A DNA stretch of 37,136 nucleotides from Dehalococcoidia bacterium (GTDB lineage Bacteria > Chloroflexota > Dehalococcoidia > UBA2979). The stretch covers positions 1 through 37,136 of the forward strand of contig JAIBBD010000018.1 of NCBI GenBank assembly GCA_019694855.1. The letters are read 5' to 3'. Shown piece after piece: positions 7,874 to 17,133 of this stretch; within the stretch, counting starts at the first letter, position 1, and each line of letters opens with the position of its first letter. Under the pieces are notes generated by a model. The model saw only the letters and a list, made by a program, of their open reading frames with translations. It ran no database searches and was not told where the DNA came from. The translations under genes were made by a program, and so were the position numbers.

Positions 7874-8340
7874 CCTGGCACCTTCTGCATACACTCGCGC
7901 TGTTCTGGATGATGGTCGGCATCGGCGCCGTCGTCGTGCCGGTCTGGAAGGCCTGGGCCACGAAGGACCTCGACGCGCGGGCGCTGCTGCTGCAGGAGGC
8001 GCAACGCAGCGAGGTGCAGTGGTTGATCCCCGGCATGCTGGCGACACTCTTCACCGGCGTGGCCTGGGTCTCCTCGGATGAGTCGACGTACAACTTCGTC
8101 CGTACGGGATGGCTCGCGGCCCTCGAGATTGTCTTCGCCATCGACGGGTTCATTTTCCTGCCGCTGATGGGGGTGGGCCTGCGCCGCGTGCGCCTGCTCG
8201 CCCTGCAGGCGAAGCACCAGGGCCGGATGACCGAGGAACTTGACGAGGCGCTGCGCGATAACGTCCCCGTGGTCTTCGGCACGTTGCTTACACTGTCTAT
8301 ACCGGTGATGGTCTGGCTCGCGATCTACCAGCCGATCTGA
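7870..8340 (+). CDS. Small four-helix membrane protein, DUF2269-like
   Basis: 156 residues with four clear hydrophobic segments: about 9-27 (FWMMVGIGAVVVPVW), 57-75, 85-107 and 130-150. Two charged stretches lie between them (AWATKDLDAR and QAKHQGRMTEELDEALRD). The overall pattern resembles the DUF2269 family of predicted integral membrane proteins, function unknown. The GTG start overlaps the pyrG stop (GTGA), so it is very likely translated from the pyrG message. A metabolic link to CTP synthesis cannot be argued from sequence. Confidence 0.75.
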   Translation: MTWHLLHTLALFWMMVGIGAVVVPVWKAWATKDLDARALLLQEAQRSEVQWLIPGMLATLFTGVAWVSSDESTYNFVRTGWLAALEIVFAIDGFIFLPLMGVGLRRVRLLALQAKHQGRMTEELDEALRDNVPVVFGTLLTLSIPVMVWLAIYQPI

Positions 8341-8345
8341 CGTTC

Positions 8346-8368
8346 GGGCGCGGCATGAGCCGGCGCCC
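8346..8368 (+). other. GC-rich hairpin between membrane-protein and aldolase genes
   Basis: GGGCGCGGC (8346-8354), loop ATGA, then GCCGGCGCCC (8359-8368): nine base pairs with one bulged G. There is no T-run after it, so it is not a classical intrinsic terminator. It may be a pause or mRNA-end structure. Confidence 0.4.
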
Positions 8369-8385
8369 CTCGAAAGGCGACGCAC

Positions 8386-9033
8386 ATGCGACTGTTTCTT
8401 GATACTGCAAACATCGACGACATCCGCCGGGGCGCCGCCATGGGCCTCGTGGACGGGGTGACGACGAACCCCACGCTCGTCGCGAAGGAGGGCGTGGAAT
8501 ACCGCGACCGCGTGCTCGAGATCTGCGAGGCCGTCAACGGGCCGATCTCGGCGGAATGCATCTCCACGACGGCGGATGCGCTGGTCGAGGAGGCGCGCCG
8601 GATCGCCTCGTGGCACCCGAACGTGATCGTGAAGGTGGCGTTGACGGAGCAGGGCCTGCAGGCGATCCGCCGGCTGTCGGCGGAGGGGATCACGATTAAC
8701 ACCACGCTGGTGTTCTCGGCGAACCAGGCGCTGCTGGCGGCGAAAGCGGGCGCCGCCTACGTCTCTCCGTTCGTCGGGCGCCTCGACGATGCGGGCGAGG
8801 ACGGTATGCAGGTCGTGCGCGAATCGGTGCAGATCTTCGAGACATACCACCTGCCGACGCAGGTCCTCGCCGCGAGTATCCGCAGCGCGCGTTCCGTCAC
8901 GCAGGCCGCCCTCGCGGGCTCGCACGTCGCGACGGTGCCGCCGAACATCTTCTTTCAGATGATTCAACACCCGCTGACCGACGTGGGCATTGAGCGGTTC
9001 CTTGCGGACGCGGCCAAGTACACACCGGTCTAG
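8386..9033 (+). CDS. Transaldolase / fructose-6-phosphate aldolase family
   Basis: 215-residue TIM-barrel class I aldolase of the short transaldolase (TalC/FSA) group, which transfers or releases dihydroxyacetone units in sugar-phosphate metabolism. Landmarks: Asp6 in LFLDTAN, TTNPT with Asn28, the Schiff-base Lys83 in VIVKVALTEQG, INTTLVFS, and YVSPFVGRLDD, which binds phosphate. The sequence around the lysine is VKVALT where most family members have VKIPMT, a mild change. Transaldolase versus aldolase activity cannot be decided from motifs alone. The ATG at 8386 follows a short AAAGG stretch. It appears to be its own unit between pyrG and rho. Confidence 0.92.
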   Translation: MRLFLDTANIDDIRRGAAMGLVDGVTTNPTLVAKEGVEYRDRVLEICEAVNGPISAECISTTADALVEEARRIASWHPNVIVKVALTEQGLQAIRRLSAEGITINTTLVFSANQALLAAKAGAAYVSPFVGRLDDAGEDGMQVVRESVQIFETYHLPTQVLAASIRSARSVTQAALAGSHVATVPPNIFFQMIQHPLTDVGIERFLADAAKYTPV

Positions 9034-9058
9034 GCGTGCGCGCCCCCGTGCGGTTCGC

Positions 9059-9087
9059 TTGCTGAACGGAAAGGTGGTCTGTAGACT
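9059..9087 (+). promoter_or_regulatory. Candidate promoter for rho
   Basis: TTGCTG (9059-9064), 17-nt spacer, TAGACT (9082-9087), about 78 bp before the rho start. The -10 matches four of six and the -35 three of six consensus bases, with ideal spacing. It would give a leader of about 70 nt. No terminator-like hairpin is evident in that leader. Confidence 0.5.
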
Positions 9088-9164
9088 GAATACGTCCACA
9101 TCGCTGGAAGTCACCGCTCAGGTTCCACGGCGGCGACACGTAGCAGACGGCAACTCTTAACCAC

Positions 9165-10538
9165 ATGGCACGAGGTCCTTCCCGCGGACGCGCGTCGAGC
9201 GCGCCTGCACCAGAATTCACGGGCGATCAGCCGCCTCGCGAGGAGCGGCGAAATGGTCAGCGCGGAGACGCGCCGACCAGCCTCAACATCGCGGAGCTCG
9301 AGCGCCGCAGCCGCGAAGACCTGATCGACTACGCGGCCGCGCTCGAGATCGAGAACGCGGCCGCGCTGCCGAAGCAGGAGCTGATCTTCCGCATCCTGCA
9401 GGACCAGGCAGAGCGGCACGGGAACATCTTCTCGGGCGGGGTGCTCGCGGTCGTCGATGACGGCTTCGGGTTCCTGCGCGGCGAGCGGCTGATTCCCGGT
9501 CCGAACGACGTCTACGTCTCGCAGTCGCAGATCCGGCGCTTCGGGCTGCGCAATGGCGACTACGTCACCGGCCAGGTGCGGCAGCCGAAGGACTCCGAGA
9601 AGTACTACGGACTGCTGCGCGTTGAGGCGGTGAACGGCCTCGACCCGGAGGACGCCAAGCGGCGACCGTACTTCGAGAACCTGACCCCGATCTTCCCCAA
9701 CCGTCAGCTGACACTCGAGAGCGACAGCACCGAGCTCAGCCAGCGCATTGTCGACCTGTTCGCACCCGTCGGGCGTGGGCAGCGCGGCCTCATCGTCTCG
9801 CCGCCGAAGGCGGGCAAGACGATGCTGCTGAAGTCGATCGCGCACGGCGTGGTGATGAACAACCCGGACGTGCACCTCATGGTGCTGCTCATCGGTGAGC
9901 GGCCCGAGGAGGTCACGGACATGCAGCGCTCGGTGCGCGGCGAGGTGATCGCCTCGACGTTCGACGAGCCGGTCGAGGACCACACCCGCGTGGCGGAGGC
10001 GGCCATCGAGCGTGCCCGACGCCTCGTCGAGGGGGGCACGGATGTCGTGATCCTGCTCGACTCGATCACGCGCCTCGCGCGGGCCTACAACCTCGCGATC
10101 CCGACCAGCGGGCGCACTCTGTCCGGTGGTATGGACCCGATCGCGTTGTATCCGCCGAAGCGCTTCTTCGGTTCCGCCCGGAACACCGAGGAGGGCGGAT
10201 CGCTGACGATCATCGCGACCTGCCTCGTCGAGACCGGGTCACGCATGGACGACGTCATCTTCGAGGAGTTCAAGGGCACCGGGAACATGGAGCTTCGGCT
10301 CGACCGGCGCCTGGCCGAGAAACGCGTCTACCCCGCGATCGACATCTTCGCCTCCTCCACCCGCCGCGAGGACCTGCTCTTCGATGAGGAGACCCTGCGC
10401 CAGGTGTGGCTGCTGCGCCGCATGGCGGCGATGGTCGGCGATCAGGGCACGGACGCCACGGAACGCGTGCTCGAGCGGCTGGCCAAGACGAAGAACAACC
10501 AGGAGTTCCTCGCCACTCTGAAGTCCGAAGTCATTTAG
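9165..10538 (+). CDS. rho: Transcription termination factor Rho
   Basis: 457 residues. Hexameric RNA-dependent ATPase that ends transcription of untranslated RNA. Residues 1-40 are a short basic, disordered extension. The Rho N-terminal helical domain ([18 protein letters not shown]) follows, then the cold-shock-like RNA-binding domain with GFGFLR (100-105) and [15 protein letters not shown]. The ATPase domain has Walker A SPPKAGKT at 212-219, [11 protein letters not shown] (Walker B region) and the secondary RNA-binding loops in LSGGMD and [11 protein letters not shown]. All key motifs are intact. The ATG at 9165 is the first plausible start after the promoter. The minimal N-terminal extension differs from the long insertions of some high-GC Actinobacteria. 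Confidence 0.98.
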   Translation: MARGPSRGRASSAPAPEFTGDQPPREERRNGQRGDAPTSLNIAELERRSREDLIDYAAALEIENAAALPKQELIFRILQDQAERHGNIFSGGVLAVVDDGFGFLRGERLIPGPNDVYVSQSQIRRFGLRNGDYVTGQVRQPKDSEKYYGLLRVEAVNGLDPEDAKRRPYFENLTPIFPNRQLTLESDSTELSQRIVDLFAPVGRGQRGLIVSPPKAGKTMLLKSIAHGVVMNNPDVHLMVLLIGERPEEVTDMQRSVRGEVIASTFDEPVEDHTRVAEAAIERARRLVEGGTDVVILLDSITRLARAYNLAIPTSGRTLSGGMDPIALYPPKRFFGSARNTEEGGSLTIIATCLVETGSRMDDVIFEEFKGTGNMELRLDRRLAEKRVYPAIDIFASSTRREDLLFDEETLRQVWLLRRMAAMVGDQGTDATERVLERLAKTKNNQEFLATLKSEVI

Positions 10539-10620
10539 CTCTGGTAGGCCTGCGGCTCGGGTTTCAACGGGCCGTCACTGCATCTTGTTATGTTTCGATC
10601 TATCGGATCCATCGCATTCC

Positions 10621-10650
10621 CGACGTAATCGTTGTGGAGAAATTACGTCG
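10621..10650. repeat. 9-bp perfect inverted repeat upstream of the LysM/M23 gene
   Basis: CGACGTAAT (10621-10629) and ATTACGTCG (10642-10650), separated by 12 nt. The arms are AT-richer than the surroundings. The repeat lies between rho and the next gene, just upstream of a candidate extended -10 element, so an operator is possible. It is not followed by a T-run, which argues against an intrinsic terminator for rho. Confidence 0.55.
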
Positions 10651-10668
10651 CGATGACTTGTTGAGGCG

Positions 10669-10677
10669 TGGTAGACT
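10669..10677 (+). promoter_or_regulatory. Candidate extended -10 promoter for LysM/M23 gene
   Basis: TGG directly before TAGACT (10672-10677) forms an extended -10 (TGn) element. The hexamer is identical to the -10 proposed for rho. No good -35 is present at normal spacing, which suits an extended -10 or an activator-dependent promoter next to the inverted repeat. If it is used, transcription starts near 10684, downstream of the GTG at 10668. Confidence 0.4.
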
Positions 10678-10687
10678 TCCCCCCGTT

Positions 10688-10732
10688 GCGCCGCCGGGAG
10701 CGGGAGTGCGAAAGCACCGAGGCGGGTGGCGC
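10688..10732 (+). other. Candidate structured RNA leader
   Basis: GCGCCGCC (10688-10695) can pair with GGTGGCGC (10725-10732), eight pairs including one G-U. Inside is GTGC-GAAA-GCAC (10706-10717), a perfect stem capped by a GNRA tetraloop. The purine-rich internal loops (10696-10705 and 10718-10724) could form tandem G-A pairs. An A-rich stretch, AAAAAAAGGGG, follows. It matches no riboswitch consensus I know, including the c-di-AMP class often found before cell-wall peptidase genes. Confidence 0.35.
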
Positions 10733-10778
10733 GAGGTTCGACAAAAAAAGGGGCGGCGGTATTCCCGATCACGGAACG

Positions 10779-12014
10779 GTGCGGGCGCGATCCGAGCGCC
10801 CGCGTCGCAGTCGAACGCTGGCCAGGGCCAGGAGGCACACGCGTCCCCACGGGAGACGCTACGCGCTTCGCCTCATCACCCACGCGGCCGTCGCGATCGC
10901 CCTGCTGGCGGTTGTGGTGGCTGGTGCGCGCTTCACCATTGCGGCGCCCGCCAACGGCTACAACGCCTCGCTGAAGGTCTCCACGTTCTCGCTGCCGGGC
11001 CTCGCCGCCTCGATCCCGACCGACACAGTAGGTGCTCCGGTGACGCCGCCAGCGGTTGCGGTCACCGTGGTGCCGGCAGCCGAGCAGCCCCCGGTGGTGG
11101 TCTCGGCTGAGCCCGTGTCGACGCCTGAGTCCGTCCGCCAGGTATCCCAGGCGGTCGTCGAAGGCACGGCGGTGCCGGCCGCCGCGGCGCCCGTGAGGGC
11201 CTCGCGCACGCAGGAGCCGGTGCTCAAGTACTACCAGTACCAGGTTCAGCCAGGCGACACGGTGAACGCGATCGCGTCACGCTCCGGCATTGATCCGAAG
11301 TACATCCTCTGGAACAACATCGACATCATCTCGAACGAGCATGTGCTGACGGTGGGGGACATCCTCATGATCCCGGCCGTCGAAGGCATCCTGCACCCGG
11401 TGCGCATCGGCGACACGCTGTCGGGCATCGCCACGCAGTACGACGCGAAGGTGGCGGACATCGTGGCGTTCGCCGGCAACGGGCTGGCCAACCCCGGTGA
11501 CCTCAAGGAAGGCTCGATCATCCTCGTGCCGGGCGGCCGTATGGTGGACCGCAGCACGCCCGGCGCGCCGACGGCGAAGCCGACGCCGCCGCCTCAGGCC
11601 GCCGCACAGCCGACGGCCGCCGCTGCGGCCGCAGGCTCGAGCACAAACGCGGCGACGGGCTGGATCTGGCCGGTGGTCAACAGCATCACCTCCTACTTCG
11701 GTCCGAGTCACCCGCTGGGCATCGACATCGAGGCACCGTACGTGCCAGTCGTCGCCTCGCGCGCCGGGCAGGTCGTCTTCGTCGGTGGCGACCCGTGTTG
11801 TTCCTACGGCCTCTATGTCATCATTCGCCACGACGGCGAATACGAGACGCGCTACGCGCACCTGTCGCAATTCAGCGTCCAGCTCGGCCAGTGGGTAGAC
11901 GCAGGTCAGCAGATCGGCATCAGCGGCAGCACGGGCCGTTCAACGGGCGCGCACCTGCACTTCGAGGTCATCTACAACGGGTCAGTGATCAACCCGCTGA
12001 CGGTACTGCCCTAG
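10779..12014 (+). CDS. LysM-repeat M23 metallopeptidase, membrane-anchored
   Basis: 411 residues from this start. An Arg-rich cytoplasmic head is followed by one membrane segment (about 30-52, THAAVAIALLAVVVAGARF), an Ala/Pro/Val-rich stalk and two LysM peptidoglycan-binding repeats (YQYQVQPGDTVNAIA and HPVRIGDTLSGIA). A Pro/Ala linker leads to a C-terminal M23 (lysostaphin/LytM) domain. That domain shows SHPLGIDIEAP, RYAHLSQF and HLHFEV, supplying the zinc ligands and catalytic His. Likely a cell-wall hydrolase or divisome/elongasome activator outside the membrane. The start is uncertain: the frame opens at GTG 10668, but that codon overlaps a promoter-like element and lacks a usable ribosome binding site. 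The GTG at 10779 is the next canonical start. Confidence 0.85.
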   Translation: MRARSERPRRSRTLARARRHTRPHGRRYALRLITHAAVAIALLAVVVAGARFTIAAPANGYNASLKVSTFSLPGLAASIPTDTVGAPVTPPAVAVTVVPAAEQPPVVVSAEPVSTPESVRQVSQAVVEGTAVPAAAAPVRASRTQEPVLKYYQYQVQPGDTVNAIASRSGIDPKYILWNNIDIISNEHVLTVGDILMIPAVEGILHPVRIGDTLSGIATQYDAKVADIVAFAGNGLANPGDLKEGSIILVPGGRMVDRSTPGAPTAKPTPPPQAAAQPTAAAAAAGSSTNAATGWIWPVVNSITSYFGPSHPLGIDIEAPYVPVVASRAGQVVFVGGDPCCSYGLYVIIRHDGEYETRYAHLSQFSVQLGQWVDAGQQIGISGSTGRSTGAHLHFEVIYNGSVINPLTVLP

Positions 12015-12110
12015 CCCGCCTGCTCACCCGTCTCGGGGCATCAACGCACGCCGAGCACGCGCGGATGGTGCCCGCCTTCGCGCTTGTTCGTCGACAGGGT
12101 CGGGCGCTTC

Positions 12111-12743
12111 TTAGCCGCGGGGCTCCAGCAGGACGATGCGCTGGCCTTCGCCCGCGCCCCGGCCCTGCACGACCAGCTTTGCGACCGGAGGCTCCGGCTC
12201 AATGCCGACCGCAGCGAGGAATGCTTTGAGCCTCGGGTCGTCGGCGCCATTGGCGTGGTAGCCGGTGGGGATGGCGATCGACGGTTCGAGCATGCGCACC
12301 GTGCGCGCGGCCTGGTCGGGCTCGAGCGCTCCCTCACCGATCGGCAGGATCAGGACGTCGGCATTGACGAGCGGCTCTGCGTCCGACGCGGTGGGCTGAA
12401 CGCCGATGTCCCCGAGTTGGGCGACGTGCAGGCCTTCCGCCTCCATCAGGTACGCGACATTGCGTCCGGCCTTCGCGTCCTCGGCCTCTGGTCGCAGCGA
12501 GGTCGCCACGCCGAGGATCTGCACACCCTGGACCTCGTACTCGCCGGGGCCGGCGATGACCAGCGGTTCGCCCTTTACGCCGGCGACGTACGAGTGCAGG
12601 GGATGGTCGTGACTCACAGTGACGATGTCGGCCGTCGGCCGTCCCATGTCGAGCCCGGCGGAGCGCTCAAAGGGATCCATGAGCACGATCGCCTGTCGCG
12701 TGCGGATTCGCACGCAGGCGTGCCCCAGCCAGGTGATCTCCAC
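12111..12743 (-). CDS. Metallo-beta-lactamase-fold hydrolase, UlaG-like
   Basis: 210 residues of the MBL fold, in the COG2220-type group of small Zn-dependent hydrolases. Strand order and motifs are recognisable: ITWLGHACVRI at the start, SHDHPLH at 44-50 (canonical HxHxDH), GPGEYEVQG, the metal-ligand region QLGDIG and a final His in TGYHANG. In the metal motif the Asp before the third His is replaced by Leu49, so binding of a second metal may be changed. Substrate unknown. The start is GTG at 12743 with GGAGG upstream. It lies 93 bp downstream of the sigma factor gene on the same strand, so co-transcription is possible. Confidence 0.85.
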   Translation of the reverse strand: MEITWLGHACVRIRTRQAIVLMDPFERSAGLDMGRPTADIVTVSHDHPLHSYVAGVKGEPLVIAGPGEYEVQGVQILGVATSLRPEAEDAKAGRNVAYLMEAEGLHVAQLGDIGVQPTASDAEPLVNADVLILPIGEGALEPDQAARTVRMLEPSIAIPTGYHANGADDPRLKAFLAAVGIEPEPPVAKLVVQGRGAGEGQRIVLLEPRG

Positions 12744-12836
12744 GGGTCGCCTCCGTCAACGGTTCGGGAAGATGATCATATCGGTGGCGGCCGTCAGTCG
12801 CCACCAGAAGCGCCTGTCCCGGGGCCGGAGGGCGCC

Positions 12837-13394
12837 TCAGGGCTCGCGGAGCGTCTCTTGAAGCTGCCGCAGCGTGCGGTGGTGGAGCGCCTTCACCGCG
12901 CCTTCGCTGCGGCCCATACGCTCCCCGATCTGCGCATTCGTGAGCCCCTCGACGTATTTGAAGGCCAGCAGCTCCTGGCGGTCTGGCGCGAGCGCGCGGA
13001 CGGCCTCACGCACCCGGCGTACCTGCTCGCTCATCTCGAGGGTCGACTGCGGGTCTGGTCCCTCAGTCGGGATGGTGAGCGCATCGTCGAGGGGGGCGGT
13101 CGGAGGCCGGCGGCCGCGGTCCCGGTACCAGTTGGCGAGCAGGTTGTGGGCGATGGACATGAGCCAGGAGCCAAAGGGATCGGCGCCGCCGCCCCGGCCG
13201 CCGCGGTACCCCTCGAGGTGGGTCAGGGCGTTGAGGAACGTGCGTGAGGTGAGTTCCTCTGCTTCGGCCGGACGGCTGGTGCGGGAGAGCAGGTAACGGT
13301 AGACGCGCGGGGCGTGCGCCTCGTACAGGGCGGAGAAGGCGTCAGCTTCGATGCGCGGGCCGGTGGCGGCGCCGCGCGCGTGTGGGTTCGACAG
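12837..13394 (-). CDS. ECF-type sigma factor with apparent CTG start
   Basis: 185 residues if translation begins at CTG 13394. Region 2 spans about residues 20-92 (FSALYEAHAPRVYRYLLSR, then AEELTSRTFLNAL, SWLMSIAHNLLANWYRDR). Region 4 spans about 130-182 (LAPDRQELLAFKYVEGLTNAQIG, then an HTH ending SEGAVKALHHR). No ATG, GTG or TTG occurs in frame between the upstream stop near 13523 and the ATG at 13160, which lies inside region 2 and would give only 107 residues. AGGAG at 13402-13406 sits 7 nt before the CTG, and a TATACT -10 lies just upstream, so CTG initiation is my preferred model. Target promoters and any anti-sigma partner are not visible. Confidence 0.8.
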   Translation of the reverse strand: MSNPHARGAATGPRIEADAFSALYEAHAPRVYRYLLSRTSRPAEAEELTSRTFLNALTHLEGYRGGRGGGADPFGSWLMSIAHNLLANWYRDRGRRPPTAPLDDALTIPTEGPDPQSTLEMSEQVRRVREAVRALAPDRQELLAFKYVEGLTNAQIGERMGRSEGAVKALHHRTLRQLQETLREP

Positions 13395-13416
13395 CGGGGT
13401 GCTCCTGTGTCGGTGG

Positions 13417-13422
13417 AGTATA
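13417..13422 (-). promoter_or_regulatory. Candidate -10 element for the sigma factor gene
   Basis: TATACT on the minus strand, a five-of-six match. It predicts a transcription start near 13410, giving a leader of about 16 nt that still contains the AGGAG site before the CTG codon. No clear -35 is present. It lies back to back with the hrcA promoter. Confidence 0.45.
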
Positions 13423-13459
13423 GGTGAATGCGTTTGGAATGCGGGCCAGCGGGCGGGAA

Positions 13460-13489
13460 TTGACCCGGTTCGCCGTCGCTCGGTACAAT
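13460..13489 (+). promoter_or_regulatory. Sigma-70 promoter of the hrcA heat-shock operon
   Basis: TTGACC (13460-13465), 18-nt spacer, TACAAT (13484-13489); both hexamers match five of six consensus bases. The predicted start, near 13496, places the CIRCE operator immediately downstream, the usual arrangement for HrcA repression. Confidence 0.85.
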
Positions 13490-13500
13490 CGGGGACGTAG

Positions 13501-13527
13501 TTAGCACTCTCGCGTCGAGAGTGCTAA
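13501..13527. promoter_or_regulatory. CIRCE operator (HrcA binding site)
   Basis: TTAGCACTC (13501-13509), a 9-nt spacer and GAGTGCTAA (13519-13527): an exact match to the CIRCE consensus. HrcA binds this element to repress chaperone operons, with GroE or DnaK activity modulating it. It precedes the hrcA ribosome binding site, so it lies in the 5' untranslated region. Confidence 0.98.
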
Positions 13528-13541
13528 TGGAGGAAACCAGG

Positions 13542-14558
13542 GTGCTGACCCGGCGTCGAACCGAGATTCTCGGGCTGGTCGTCCATCAGTACATCGACAC
13601 TGCCGCACCGGTGAGTTCGCGTGCGCTGGTGTCGCGACATGGCCTCAGCATCTCCACGGCCACCATCCGTAACGAGCTGGCGAAGCTCGAGGAAGACGGC
13701 TACATCGCGCAGCCGCACACCTCGGCGGGGCGCGTCCCGCTGGATCGCGGGTACCGCCTGTACGTCGAGGAGCTCATGGCAGAGGAGCCCATCGGTGTCG
13801 ATGAGCAGCGCACGATCGAGCACCAGTTCCACCAGGCCCCGGCGCACCTCGAGGAGTGGCTGAGCCTTGCCGCGCATGTGCTCGCGACGGCCGTCTCCAA
13901 TGTCGCCGTGATCACGCGGCCCACGAACCGCGTCGCGCAGCTGCGGCAGGTGCAGTTGGTGCACCTCCACGACGAGACTGCGCTGCTGGTCGCCGTGATG
14001 GATGACGGGCGCGTGCAGCAGCGCATGGTGCTGTTGAGCCGCAGCGAGGACCAGGACGGGCTCACGGCGCGGGCGATGCGGCTCAATGCGCGGATCGCGA
14101 ATGCCGAGGCCGCGACCGTGCGCGCCGTGGCCGAGGAACTGACCGACGAGGACGACCGCCGGCTCGCTGAAGTGGCGGCGGAGCTCATCGATGAGCATCG
14201 CGTCGCCGGTGAGACATACCTCGAGGGGCTGCGCTCGGCGCTCGAGCAGCCGGAGTTCGCGTCGGCGGAGCGGATGTTGGACGCGGTGCGCCACCTGCAG
14301 GCATACGAGCTGCTGCGCGCGCTGCCCACGCCCGAGGAGCTTCGGCCCGGCGCGACTCGAGTCATGATCGGCAGCGAGAACAGTGACGACTGGATGCACG
14401 AGTGGAGCGTGGTGACGTCCTCGTTCGGCGACTATAACGGGTCGCTTGGGACGATCGCCGTGTTGGGGCCCACCCGCATGCGGTACGGATACACCATTCC
14501 GCGCGTCCGATACGTAGCTTCGCTGGTGACAGCACTGCTGCAAGGGATGAGCCGGTAA
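13542..14558 (+). CDS. hrcA: Heat-inducible transcription repressor HrcA
   Basis: 338 residues. Represses its own operon, and probably groE elsewhere, by binding CIRCE. The N-terminus is a winged helix (RRRTEILGLVVHQYIDTAAPVSSRAL, then STATIRNELAKLEEDGYI and HTSAGRVPLDRGYR), the strongest HrcA signature. A GAF-like middle domain and the dimerisation region follow. The C-terminal segment with GTIAVLGPTRMRYGYTIPRV is also typical. The GTG at 13542 is chosen because GGAGG at 13529-13533 lies 8 nt before it; ATG 13527 or GTG 13521 would put the start within the operator. First gene of the chaperone operon, 27 bp before grpE. Confidence 0.97.
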   Translation: MLTRRRTEILGLVVHQYIDTAAPVSSRALVSRHGLSISTATIRNELAKLEEDGYIAQPHTSAGRVPLDRGYRLYVEELMAEEPIGVDEQRTIEHQFHQAPAHLEEWLSLAAHVLATAVSNVAVITRPTNRVAQLRQVQLVHLHDETALLVAVMDDGRVQQRMVLLSRSEDQDGLTARAMRLNARIANAEAATVRAVAEELTDEDDRRLAEVAAELIDEHRVAGETYLEGLRSALEQPEFASAERMLDAVRHLQAYELLRALPTPEELRPGATRVMIGSENSDDWMHEWSVVTSSFGDYNGSLGTIAVLGPTRMRYGYTIPRVRYVASLVTALLQGMSR

Positions 14559-14585
14559 CGCCGGCCCCCGCTGACGAGGAAACGC

Positions 14586-15158
14586 ATGACGAATGAACCC
14601 ACGGACAGCATGCCGCCGGACGCGATCGGCGCGACAGCCGGAGCGCCCGAAGACGATGTCGACGCGCTGAGGGCGGAGCTGGAGGAAGCACGCGGCAAGT
14701 ACATGCGGGCAGCTGCGGACTATCAGAACCTGCGCCGCCGATCAGAGGAGGAGCGCAAGGAATACGCGCGCTACACGCTCGCGGCGCTCGTGATCAACTA
14801 CCTGCCGGTGCTCGACGACCTCGACCGGGCACTCGAGTCCGTGCACGAGGAGATCGCCGAGCACCAATGGGTCGAGGGCGTGCGTATGGTGGAGCGGAAG
14901 TTCCGCGCGGTCCTCGAGGCGAGCGGCGTTCGCGAGATCGGAGCGGACGGTTCCGCATTCGACCCGGCGGTACACGAGGCGATCTCGTATGCGCCGGGAC
15001 CGGCGGGTCAGGTCGTCGCGGTCGTACAACCGGGCTACACGCTGGACGGCAAAGTGGTGCGGCCCGCCCAGGTCGTCGTGGGTAGCGGCGCCGGCGGGAC
15101 CGGCGGCTTCTCGGACGGCTCGAACCAGAACGAAGCAACTACCGAGAGCGCGGAGTAG
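14586..15158 (+). CDS. grpE: Nucleotide exchange factor GrpE
   Basis: 190 residues. Dimeric co-chaperone that releases ADP from DnaK. An acidic disordered head (1-25) leads to the long coiled coil ([26 protein letters not shown]), then VLDDLDRAL and the C-terminal beta wing with [10 protein letters not shown] and [20 protein letters not shown], all family hallmarks. The tail after residue 170 is Gly/Ser-rich and not conserved. The ATG at 14586 has GAGGAAA upstream. It lies between hrcA and dnaK with short gaps (27 and 39 bp), so it is controlled by the CIRCE promoter. Confidence 0.97.
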   Translation: MTNEPTDSMPPDAIGATAGAPEDDVDALRAELEEARGKYMRAAADYQNLRRRSEEERKEYARYTLAALVINYLPVLDDLDRALESVHEEIAEHQWVEGVRMVERKFRAVLEASGVREIGADGSAFDPAVHEAISYAPGPAGQVVAVVQPGYTLDGKVVRPAQVVVGSGAGGTGGFSDGSNQNEATTESAE

Positions 15159-15197
15159 ACCGCGCGCCAACCCGTTTGATCGGGAGGATGGGCAGAG

Positions 15198-17105
<1,908 letters not shown>

Positions 17106-17133
17106 CGCGGGGTGCCTCGGAGCCAGGAGACGA

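Noticed and set aside
6209-8047. A 612-codon minus-strand open frame opposite pyrG
   Set aside because: Antisense to an unmistakable CTP synthase; composition is typical of a complementary-frame artefact.
10621-10650. Intrinsic terminator for rho
   Set aside because: The repeat forms only a 9-bp stem with a 12-nt loop and has no T-run; an operator is at least as likely.
10540-10780. A c-di-AMP (ydaO) riboswitch before the LysM/M23 gene
   Set aside because: Considered because of the downstream gene type, but the conserved blocks of that class, such as the CAGCTAAC-like segment, are absent. Kept only as an unassigned structured leader.
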